Translations under genes and position numbers: made by a program
Part shown: positions 55,242-64,000 of the stretch, piece after piece
Layout: each line of letters starts with the position of its first letter
Position numbering within the stretch: position 1 is the stretch's first letter
The notes under the pieces: generated by a model
Told to the model about the DNA's origin: nothing
Database searches by the model: none
The model's input: the letters and a program-made list of their open reading frames with translations, nothing else
Origin: Branchinecta lynchi
Lineage: Eukaryota; Arthropoda; Branchiopoda; Anostraca; Branchinectidae
Direction: 5' to 3'
Assembly (NCBI GenBank): GCA_023053575.1
Contig: JAKZAP010000075.1
Coordinates: forward strand, 117,794 to 181,793
Length of the DNA: 64,000 nt

Positions 55242-58200
55242 CTCTACGTACTCTACGTTCACACAGAGGAGTCGGGTGCGGAACTACATTTTCGCTGTAG
55301 TTTTGTAGCAGCTACAAAATCGCAACAGGGTTCCCACACGACGATTGGGTTCAGCTACAAAAGGTGGCAAATAATTCAAAATAACAAAATGCGGGTTTTA
55401 CTCCTTAGTCTGGGACCGAAGACAGTACGATAATAAAAATATGAAAACTAAATTCTCAATCTCGGGTTACGGTTCTGACGATGGATTGCGGGTCTATCCG
55501 CCACTGTACCTGAGTCAAGGGTGGATAGTTGAATCAAAAGAGGGCCAAAGAAGTCATGAAGTTGACCATCTACAAATGTCATCTTGAACTCTTGAGCCGT
55601 GTTAGATTCACCAACTGTCATCCACCTATGTTATCCTAAAATTGTCAATAGTATTCTTCCCGGAAAATGACGCCATTCTCAGCGGAAATTTAATTTTTCG
55701 TCGAACAAATCGAACGAGAACAGACGAACGATTTCCATCATGGCTAGAACTTCGACAGACATCATAAAACGAACAAGTAGTAACTACGACTACAGCTTTA
55801 AATCAAACAACAACAGCGCTACACCGTAGTTGAATAAAACGACATCTACGGCTGGTCGTCGATAATAATAGATAACTGTTGATGAATCGAACGTGGCTTT
55901 GGAATTCCTGTTTGTATTGTTAGCCTACTACGACCAGCTAACCTACTACGCTGATTCCGATTCTGACTTGCAAATATCCTTCTAAACACAAAGGGAAAAT
56001 CCCGTGATTCTTGAAAAAAACGTACATAATTTTTTGTTTCCGAATATACTTTTTGTAATTTTGTGTACACCACTATAGGTATGATTGCACAGCATTTGAA
56101 CTTATGCAGAAAAATCAGCCTAGTAGATAATGTTTGTAGAAATAGAAAAAAGTACACTCCTTCCGGGTGTCGAAAACTAAGCAAAGGGTCAGGTTTACTC
56201 ATAAACTTGGAACAAAAACAGTATAACAACTTGAATGCTTAATTCCACGACTCTCCCTTGCAGTAGTCGAACATATGACTGTCTTCTATTCGATGTTACA
56301 CAAGCTGTATTCCAATACCCATCTTAGTGCATCAGTAGGTTCACTAAAGAGGCCTAAGCTTGCACCCACACTGAAAGCTGTAAAAGGCAAGCAACACTGA
56401 CCGATCAAAAGCTGCGTCAGCTAACTGCAGTCACTTCAGCTCCCATTTAGTATACTCATTAGTACACTTACACATTTGTCACTAGCTGTTCCTGTTGCCT
56501 TTTACTAGACAATGCGGTTGAAACTCTATTAACCGTTGTGATCTGAATCCAGTAAATGCTGTTGATCAGATACAATTAATTGAAACAGACCATCAGTACT
56601 AAAGTTGTCTGTACCTTCAGGGTCCGAGTTCATTATCTTATCTGTCTGCTCAGTAATTTCACTCTCGAAACCTAGAGCATGGCCATATATCATCAATGAC
56701 AACTCAAGAAATAATTTCCAAACTGCAGACTAATTCCATTAATACTTGCTGTAAACTGGAAGCAAGTGGCCATCAACTGACTCTTCACCAAATTTTAGAT
56801 TGCTACGGTACCACATTCTGCTTAAACAGAACAAAAAACTTCTCATTTATTCGAAGTTTGGTACACTCTACCACAATTTCAATCTAGTTCAGTTTCAATG
56901 TTCCTCAAATGGATTGTTCTTACATCTTTAATCTCTTCTTCGAGTGGTTTCAGCTTGAGAAGCTTCTTGATAAACAAATCATGATGTTTGGCCTCCTCAC
57001 GCCAAGGAAAATCCTGCTGTTGTCGTTGTAGTCATTAAATAGGCTAGTTCCCTTTAGTGCCAATCACTTCTTTTCTAAGAAGCATAACTGAGCTTGTCCA
57101 GGACTGTAGCCTCTGATAAAGGAAGAATATCTAGTGTTTGGAGCAAACTGCAAAATGTTCAGTAAGGCTTCTCCTTTCTGACTGTCTGCAAACAAGAGCT
57201 GCTCCTTGGCTAGTTGATCCGTCCAACATCCTGTAATGAAAATAATATTTAAATGAGTAGCAACCACATTATTAGTTGATATTATCAAAAAACTTGGCAA
57301 GCAGAGGAATTTTACTTTTAATAAAATTTAAATTAATTATAACAGATGTTTAATGTATATTTACTTTAACTGGTATAATCAGTGGCAAACAAATGCAGTG
57401 GAAACTTTAAACAAAAACACAATAATGAACACCAAAGGGGACGCAACCAGGTTAGCCTATGAGAATGAATTGCCTTGCCGGCAATTCAGTAATTTAGCGT
57501 ATACAAAATAAGGCTTTATCAATAAACTGATTAACAGTTAGACTAAAACAAACACAAATAGCAGCAAGAATAATGTTACCACAACCAAAGGTCTCTGTTT
57601 ATTATTTAGGTATAAATTCAGCCTATAGTCAACGTTGTTTGGTTTTCTTCTGCAGGAGGGGTACCCGATGAAAAATTTATCTCAGAATAGTACTATGAAG
57701 TAATACGAAAAACTAGCATGCAGTACTAACGATGCTACTACATGCTTCTACTTCAAGGCTACCGTCTTACTGCATACTACTAAATGCTACTATTACCAAG
57801 ACTGGATGCTACTATGTCAAGACAGGATGCTACTAGATACTACTATATAAGACTGGACCGGTCTGAGGCACATTAAATGATAGTACTCTTTGCTATTACA
57901 TAGTATTACATGCAAGTTTTGTGTACTACTACCATAATTACGCAGGCTACAAATTTTTCATCGGGTATCCAACCTCGAATTTATATGACCTCGAACTTGG
58001 AGTGAAAACCTTACAAGGAAACTTCTCTACAGTCTAAAACAGGTCCTGGGTCAGTCAGGGTTTCCTTCTTGACAGTTAGTACTTGACTGAAATTTCCTTC
58101 CATCCTTTTTAGGCCAGGTTCGAGGTTGTGTAAATTCGAGGTTGGACACCCCTCCTACAATTAGTTTTTCTAATTAAAAGAAATTTAAATAGTGTAATGT

Positions 58201-58943
58201 TGACCTAGAATCTAGTTGATCTGTTGACCCTTTGATTTAGGTTAGGGTAAACAATTCAGCCAGGAAATTTGCATAGAAAGTTGTGAATTAAAAAAAAAAT
58301 CCTTATGCTACAAGTTTCACAGCGGCTGGGAAAGAAAAAAGGAAAAGGTGAACAGAGGACACCAGGCACCAGGTAACTTCTGCAGGATCAGTCTCGCGCA
58401 AAGAATAGATTTTATCACAGCAGCTCACACACGACATGGCTCATACCTACAGTCTACAGTCCTACACGCATCCCTGTTGTATCCATACCCCAGCTAAGAT
58501 GCTCCAAAATGACAAAATACATAATAAGCCAGCTCTAAAGATGAATGATTTACATTCAACTTTCAGTATTTAGTAATACAGTATGTATGCCATTCTAGCC
58601 TAGCTGTTGGTCTCAAAGTGATCTTACCTTCCTTCCATCCGCAACTCTGAAGCAACTTTCTCCTGTGCTTTCAGGTAATTTAGGACCAGATGCCTCTGCT
58701 TGTGTTTCTAACTACTCTTTCCATATATAACTGGCTGAAATTTGACAGCTAACATCATTTTTCCAAAAATTAAATCCACTTTCCAAGATTTTTGTGGCGC
58801 GATTTTGTAGCTGTAGTTGGATAAATCCAACTACAGCGATTCTCCGAAATATCGCAGCGAATTTGTAGCTTTGTGGCGCGAAATTTGTGGTCGACGAATA
58901 ATCGGGCTATTCTGCGAATATTCGCGTCTGTGTGAACGTACAG
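55242..58943. mobile_element. 3.7-kb PIF/Harbinger-like element with TTA target duplication
   Basis: It is flanked by TTA (55,239-55,241 and 58,944-58,946). The uninterrupted monomer elsewhere reads CCATGGTTAACCGGTTA, with a single TTA, which gives an empty site. Ends are inverted: CTCTACGT...ACGTTCACACAGA on the left, CTGTACGTTCACACAGA as the complement on the right. Subterminal TTTTGTAGC motifs recur in both orientations at both ends. Size, TTA duplication and end structure fit PIF/Harbinger. Coding remnants lie on the minus strand, but no DDE nuclease motif was identified. Confidence 0.75.
56884..57232 (-). pseudogene. Coding remnants inside the Harbinger-like element
   Basis: On the minus strand an acceptor-like TTTTCATTACAG precedes 57,232. 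The next frame reads CWTDQLAKEQLLFADSQKGE and ILQFAPNTRYSSFIRGYSPG, ending at TGA 57,066-57,064. A second frame from about 57,026 gives FPWREEAKHHDLFIKKLL and KPLEEEIKDVRTIHLRNIE, ending near 56,885. The WTDQ opening and a helical, charged end are reminiscent of the Myb/SANT-like accessory protein of Harbinger elements, but the match is weak. A further acidic frame (FESEITEQTDKIMNSDPEGT) lies near 56,590-56,690. Confidence 0.35.
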
Positions 58944-59520
58944 TTAACCGGTTAAGCTACAGTAAGCAGTTAAGTATCGCTCAATGGAACCTATTATCAC
59001 TCACCAGAGCTGCATTCTATTCGGATTTCCAGCTAACTTTAATCATCATTTTACTGTTTTATTTGCTGTTCTCAGTTGATTCATATTGTTCGATTTAGCT
59101 CTTGGCAAGGGTGTGGAAACTCAAGAAGGTAAGGGAATATCACTAAATTAATATGACAAAGCGACCTAATCATGTTCTATAACATTTAGACAATTACTAA
59201 AATTACCCTTTGCTTGTCTCCTTGATGATGATGTACCTAGCCGCTTCAATTTGAGGGTCTCATGAAGAGACCTCTTACGTGCACCCATCTATAGTACTTC
59301 AACAAACAAAACAATAGTATGTTTGTAACATACAATAGTACGTTCCTGTATCAAGAGCAACATCTGTAGAGGAGATCAACAATTAGGAAAAGAGTGAGAG
59401 GAATATTCATGGAGGACTAGTAAAGAACATATGGTATGTGAAAAAGAATCACCAAAAGTTAAAATTTGACGATCGAGATAAAATGGTAAATCATTGCATG
59501 GTTAACCGGTTAACCTACAG

Positions 59521-60125
59521 TAGCACCATGCTTGGGTGCTAGACGTTCAAGCACTGTACCTTGGATTTCATGTATGGTGCATGGATTTCAGTATACAGTG
59601 CATACATCAAAAACACAGTTTCTGTCATCACAACTGAGCACCGGCTCGGACAGGGCTGAAATTACTACTATGAATTAGAGAAATCAAAGACAATCCTTTA
59701 TATATTTTTCACAACCAAAACAAAGGGCTCTAATCATAATGGAGATGAAAAACCTAACAGCACCCTATCTATTTTCCATGTATTTTCCCTATCTATTCCC
59801 CAAGAGCCAATATTCTGGTTGGCTGCTAGGTAGAAAAGGCTGAGGCACAGGACACTTTGCATGCAAAACCCTTGACTATGTAGAAAAGGAAATGAGGTTT
59901 TTCATATCTGTCATCAGCTGAGCCCTTTTGTTTTTGTTGTGAAAAACATATAAAGGATTGTCTTTGATTTCTCTAATTCATGGTAGTAATTTCAGCCCTG
60001 TCCCGAGCTGGTGCTCATTTGTGATGACAGAAACTGTGTTTTTGATGTATGCACTGTATACTGAAATCCAAGGTACAGTGCTTGAACGTCTAGCACCCAG
60101 GCATGGTGCTAGACGTTTGAGCACC
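59521..60125. mobile_element. 0.6-kb fold-back element with about 200-bp arms
   Basis: The left arm (59,524-59,735) and right arm (about 59,918-60,112) are inverted copies; shared pieces include GGTGCTAGACGTTCAAGCAC, AACACAGTTTCTGTCATCAC and AAATCAAAGACAATCCTTTA. The monomer around it is split between CTACAGTA and CTGCAGTA, a possible 8-bp duplication with one mismatch. The right arm carries about 45 extra bases. There is no coding capacity. Confidence 0.75.
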
Positions 60126-60659
60126 GTGCCTGAAAAGGGGCTAGTGTACTAGACTGCAGTAAGCAGTCAAGTATCGCTCAATGGAACCTAGTATCACTCC
60201 CCAGAGCTGCATTCTATTCGCATTTCCAACTAACTTAAATCATCATTTTACTGTTTTATTTGCTGTTCTCAGTTGATCCATATTGTTCGATTTAGCTCTT
60301 GGCAAGGGTGTGGAAACTGGAGAAGGTAAGGGAACATCACTAAAACAATATGACAAAGCGACCTAATCATGTTCTATAACATTTAGACAATTACTAAAAT
60401 TACCCTTTTCTTGTCTCCTTGATGATGCTGTACGTAGCCGCTTCAATTTGAAGGTCTCATGAAGAGACCTCTTACGTGCACCCATCTATAGTACTTCAAC
60501 ATACAAACAACAGTATGTTTGTAACATACAACAGTATGTTCCTATAACAAGAGCAACATCTGTAGAGGAGATAGTACTTCAACAATTAGAAAAAGAGTGA
60601 GAGGAATATTCATGGAGGACTAGTAAAGAACATATGGTATGTGAAAAAAAACCCCTCCA

Positions 60660-60960
60660 AAACCAACAAAACAAAAATTACCAGAGTGGGTGACTTTACG
60701 TTAGTTCATGTAGGTTAACTTGAACACTTTTAGCTAGGACTTCTATAGCCAGTGTAAAACATTAAGAATAAGCTTATTTTTTTTTATTTTTTGTTACCAT
60801 CATTGGGTAGGTAGCGTACTCTGTAGCACCAGATTTGTTAGAACATGAAAAAATGTTGGCCTCATGGCCGCAATTTAAGATGACCAGTAAAAGGTGCCCG
60901 GTGGGTTGGAATCCGCAATCTTTTTCTCAACCTACGCTTAACCTTGGAATGAATGACCAA
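60660..60960. other. Gene-free junction inside the 10.3-kb element
   Basis: Sequence between the plus-oriented block and the inverted monomers. It is near the point where orientation switches. Nothing codes convincingly. Confidence 0.4.
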
Positions 60961-61790
60961 TTGTTCTCAGTTGTCAAAAGTCAACTTTTACTCGACAATC
61001 TCAGTCAACTGGATATATAGAATGCTGTCAGTCAACTGAGAATAGCAAATAAAACTGCAAAATGATGATTTAAGTTAACTGGAAATGCGAATTGAACACC
61101 GCTTGGTGAGCGATAATAAGTTCCATTGAGCGTTACTTGACCGCTTACTGTAGCTTAACCGGTTAACCATGGAATGAATGACCATTTGTTCTCGGTTGTC
61201 AAAAGTAAACTTTTAATCAACAATTTCAGTCGACTGGATATATCGAACGCTGTCAGTCAACTGAGAATAGCAAATAAAACAGGAAAAAGATGATTTAAGT
61301 CAACCGGAAAGGCAAATCGAACCCATCTCTGTTGGGCGATAACAAGTTCCATTGAGCGTTACTTGACCGCTTACTGTAGCTTAACCGGTTAACCATGGAA
61401 CGAATGACCATTTCTTCTTGGTTGTCAAAAGTCAACTTTTCATCGACAACTTCAGTCGACTGGATAAATCGAACGCTGTCAGTCAACTGAGAATACCAAA
61501 TAAAACTACAAAGTGATGATTTGAGTCAACTGGAAATGCGAATCAAACCCATTTCTGGTGAGCGATAATAGGTTTCATTGAGTGTTACTTGACCGCTTAC
61601 TGTAGTTTAACCGGTTAACCATGGAAGACCATTTCTTCTCGTTTGTCAAAAGTCAACTTTCAGTCGACAATCTCAATAGATTGGACAAATTGACCGCTAT
61701 CAGTCAACTGGAAATGCGAATCAAACGCAGCTCTGGTTAGCGATAATAGGTTCTATTGAGTGTTACTTGACCGCTTACTGTAGTTGTGTA
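60960..61790 (-). repeat. Satellite-like monomers, right arm (inverted orientation)
   Basis: The same monomers as at 53,060-54,720 on the opposite strand: TTACTTGACCGCTTACTGTA recurs near 61,132, 61,360, 61,585 and 61,767, and GGTTAACCATGGAA follows the first three. Orientation relative to the left arm confirms the inverted structure of the element. Confidence 0.85.
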
Positions 61791-62686
61791 GAGACAGCCC
61801 TAGAATAGTATTTTAAGCATGGAAAATGCATGGAACGAACTAGTACAGGACCAGGCAGTCAGGTGAACTGAATAGTGAGACAACAAAACATTCAACAGGG
61901 TCAAGCAGGTCAGTTAAAAAAACACAACTAATGAGTTTATCAGAGGACACCAGCAAGAAACTGACTAAGCCAATATCAGAGATACGCGTATCTGTGGAAA
62001 GTCCATGCTTACATCTACCAAAACTGGTTGTAAAGTTAGAAAATCCCAAGAAATCGCAGAGACAAACCAGAAATTGCATTTGCTCACCAAAAAAAATTTT
62101 TCAGAGCAACACAATATGACACTTGGTAATCCAGTAACAGTGAATAATATATCGTTTGAAAGCCCAGAGCTTCACTTTACCTGCAGTAGTTGGCAGAGTA
62201 GCAGAATTCTATTAAACAACACAGAAAACAAAAAAATAAATTTGTTTGCTTTTTCAGAGCCCTACTCACTGAGAAGTACCAAGCCAATAGCAAAGATAAA
62301 TACATGTATGGAAAGCTCAAGCTTCACTCTACCTGTCATGCTGACACAAGCGCGTAATTCAAGGGACTGACAGAGAAAAACAAAGAAAACACTTTTTTAC
62401 TCTAAAAAAATTGGAAATTAGATGAGACTGATGGTCTGAATTTGAGACTGTTGGTCTCGTTTCCGAGACTGGTGGTTCCCGGCGCCATTTTTCTGAGACT
62501 GATGGTTCAAAACAGTGAGACTGGTGTGTTCCGCGAAAGAGACTGGTGGACCACATTCCCCACCCTGGTAAAGGCCAAAGTCAACTCCTTTTCCACCTTG
62601 CCTGTCATTTGTTTTGATTCGGTTGTACCACTAACTTGACGTTCCATGTTTTTGTTCGCGTTTTATCGAGTGACTTTTCTGAGCTT

Positions 62687-64000
62687 GTTTTTGGGATCCC
62701 AAAACGTAAGTGGAGGGATACCTATGACATCGCAAAAGTTGTCCGTCTGTCCGTCTGTCCGTCCGTCCGTCCGTCCGTCCGTCTGTCCGTCAGTCTGTAA
62801 GCACGATAACTCTCGAAGGGAACGAGATATTTTGATGAAACTTGGTGTGAGGGTTCGTTGGGTCGTCGGACCAGTCAAGTTCGTAGATGGGCTTTGTAGC
62901 TCTACATTTAGGGGTGGGGGAGGGGATTCAAATTAAGGGACAAACAAAATATTTTGAAACAGCTAATGTGATAGTCGATTATGGGGTAAGAAGACATGCT
63001 GAACACGGTGGTGAAAACTATTTTTTCATCGGACAAGTAGTTCGCCCGGAATCCGGCCAAAACCGGAAAGTTTGTTGAAAGTGAAAGTTTTATTTGAAAT
63101 TGATTAGATGTTCGATTTAAGGGTAGGAAGACATGCTAAAGACAATGGTGAAAACTATTTTCTCGACAGACAAGTATTTCGCCCGGAATCCGGCCCAAAC
63201 CGGAAAGTTTGTTGAAAGTAAAAGTTTTATTTGAAGTTGAGTAGATGTTCGATTTAGAGGTAGGAAGACATGCTGAAGACGATGGTGAAAACTGTTTTCT
63301 CGACGGACAAGTAGTTCGACCGGAATCCGGCCCAAACCGGAAAGTTTGTCAAAATAAAAAGTTTTATTTGGAGTTGATTAGGTTCGATTTAGGGCAAGAA
63401 GACATGCTGAACACTTATGTGAAAACAATTTTCTACCCGGACATGTAGTTCGTCCGGAATCCGGCCAAAACCGGAAATCTGTTGGAAGTCAAAGTTTTAT
63501 TTCTAGTTGATTAGATAAGCGATTTAGGGGTAAGAAAAGATGCTGAGTCCCTGTATGACAATCATATTTTACCCGGACATATAGTTCGACTGGAATCCGG
63601 CTGGAATCGGAAAATTTGTTATAATCTAAATTTCTATTTGAAGTTGATTAGATGTTCATTACTTTGGAAAGAAGATACCCTGATTTCGTCTTTGAGCTTT
63701 CTTTTTTTGCCGGACAAGTAGTTCTGGAGTTCGGCCGGAACCGGGAAATTGGCAGAAGTGGCAGGAAGTTTTCGTCAAAACAGATATGACTTATAGGGGT
63801 AAACACGAATGCTGAATCCAAATCTGAACTTGGTTTTCTCAGGTGATTAGCTATTTGGCCTTAGTCTGTTTCTGAATTTTAATTGTAAAAATGTTCAAGG
63901 AGTCTGGCGAAGACTGGATCTGGCTAAGACAAGACCCAGTTGTCTGGATCAGATAGTGAATTTTTGGGATCCCATCGAAACCTTTGGTCTTGTTCAATCT
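62687..64000 (+). mobile_element. GGGATCCC-ended element, reaching the window edge
   Basis: It begins TTTTTGGGATCCCAAAACG at 62,687, followed by a (GTCC/GTCT)n tract at 62,740-62,795, then five or more tandem units of about 125 bp built on CATGCTGAA, GGACAAGTAGTTCG and GGAATCCGGCC..AACCGGAAA (62,985-63,620). TTTTTGGGATCCCATCGAAA near 63,961 marks its 3' end. It is collinear with the 49,444 copy. There is no protein-coding signal. Confidence 0.75.

Larger units (their letters stand above)
52273..62567. mobile_element. 10.3-kb element with long inverted arms and GTAAA target duplication
   Basis: The left end begins CAGGGTGGGGAATGTGGTCC; the right end is its inverted copy ending at 62,567. GTAAA flanks both sides (52,268-52,272 and 62,568-62,572). 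The arms are inverted copies of each other for about 0.8 kb (52,273-53,100 and 61,765-62,567), and satellite-like monomers continue inward in opposite orientation. Each end carries six CAGTCTC motifs: 52,295, 52,328, 52,350, 52,380, 52,401, 52,421 on the left, and GAGACTG at 62,424, 62,444, 62,465, 62,495, 62,517, 62,539 on the right. These may be transposase binding sites. No transposase was recognised. It looks like a fold-back-type non-autonomous element that serves as a target for others. The CAGGG end resembles hAT elements, but a 5-bp duplication does not fit the usual 8 bp. Confidence 0.8.

Noticed and set aside
62646..62936. ORF with Ser-Val-Arg-Pro repeats
   Set aside because: It translates the simple GTCC/GTCT tract of the GGGATCCC element.

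Overview
The window is eukaryotic, from an invertebrate and probably an arthropod. Three minus-strand exons with clean splice sites encode part of a Methuselah-like receptor. The rest is transposon-rich: non-LTR retrotransposons, nested DNA elements, fold-back elements, satellites and many long poly-C tracts.

Bases 1 to about 11,560 are an AT-rich, single-strand gene cluster of a Polinton/Maverick (adintovirus-type) element whose left end lies outside the window. In order it carries protein-primed DNA polymerase B (one in-frame stop), a 21-bp tandem array, an A32/FtsK-like packaging ATPase, a fibre-like protein (frameshifted), a pX-like minor capsid protein, an adenovirus-type cysteine protease, a small zinc ribbon, a retrovirus-type integrase, a hypothetical protein, a penton-like protein, a small virion-like protein, the double-jelly-roll major capsid protein and a small basic protein. 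Nine starts share the context (C/T)TA(A)TAAATG, or TATAAATG. The only two genes that lack both this motif and a convincing ATG are the protease and the integrase. Each lies in the -1 frame relative to the gene before it and overlaps that gene across a slippery heptamer (A AAA AAC; T TTA AAA / A AAA AAA). This suggests that two fusion proteins, minor capsid-protease and zinc ribbon-integrase, are made by -1 ribosomal frameshifting. It is the most interesting signal in the window.

From 11.6 to 20.7 kb there are copies of a non-coding, poly-C-rich repeat family with a hairpin near its 3' end. A small Harbinger-like MITE (13.7 kb) and a nearly full-length LINE (15.3-19.0 kb, RT motif FADE instead of FADD) are inserted in it, and a second LINE 3' fragment follows. 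From 20.8 to 25 kb there are fold-back elements and two receptor exons.

The receptor intron from 25,308 to 45,224 (19.9 kb) holds a nested stack: a GGGATCCC-ended element interrupted by the poly-C family, a 3.9-kb TIR element carrying about 420-bp tandem modules with degraded coding capacity, a minus-strand poly-C family copy, and an AT-rich repeat mosaic with a 56-bp minisatellite.

From 45.4 kb to the end there is a decayed CR1-like LINE, more poly-C and GGGATCCC elements, a LINE 3' end, and a 10.3-kb element (52,273-62,567). That element has long inverted arms, six CAGTCTC motifs per end and a 5-bp target duplication. It hosts a 3.7-kb Harbinger-like element with a TTA duplication and a 0.6-kb fold-back element. 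The last 1.3 kb is another GGGATCCC element that reaches the window edge.
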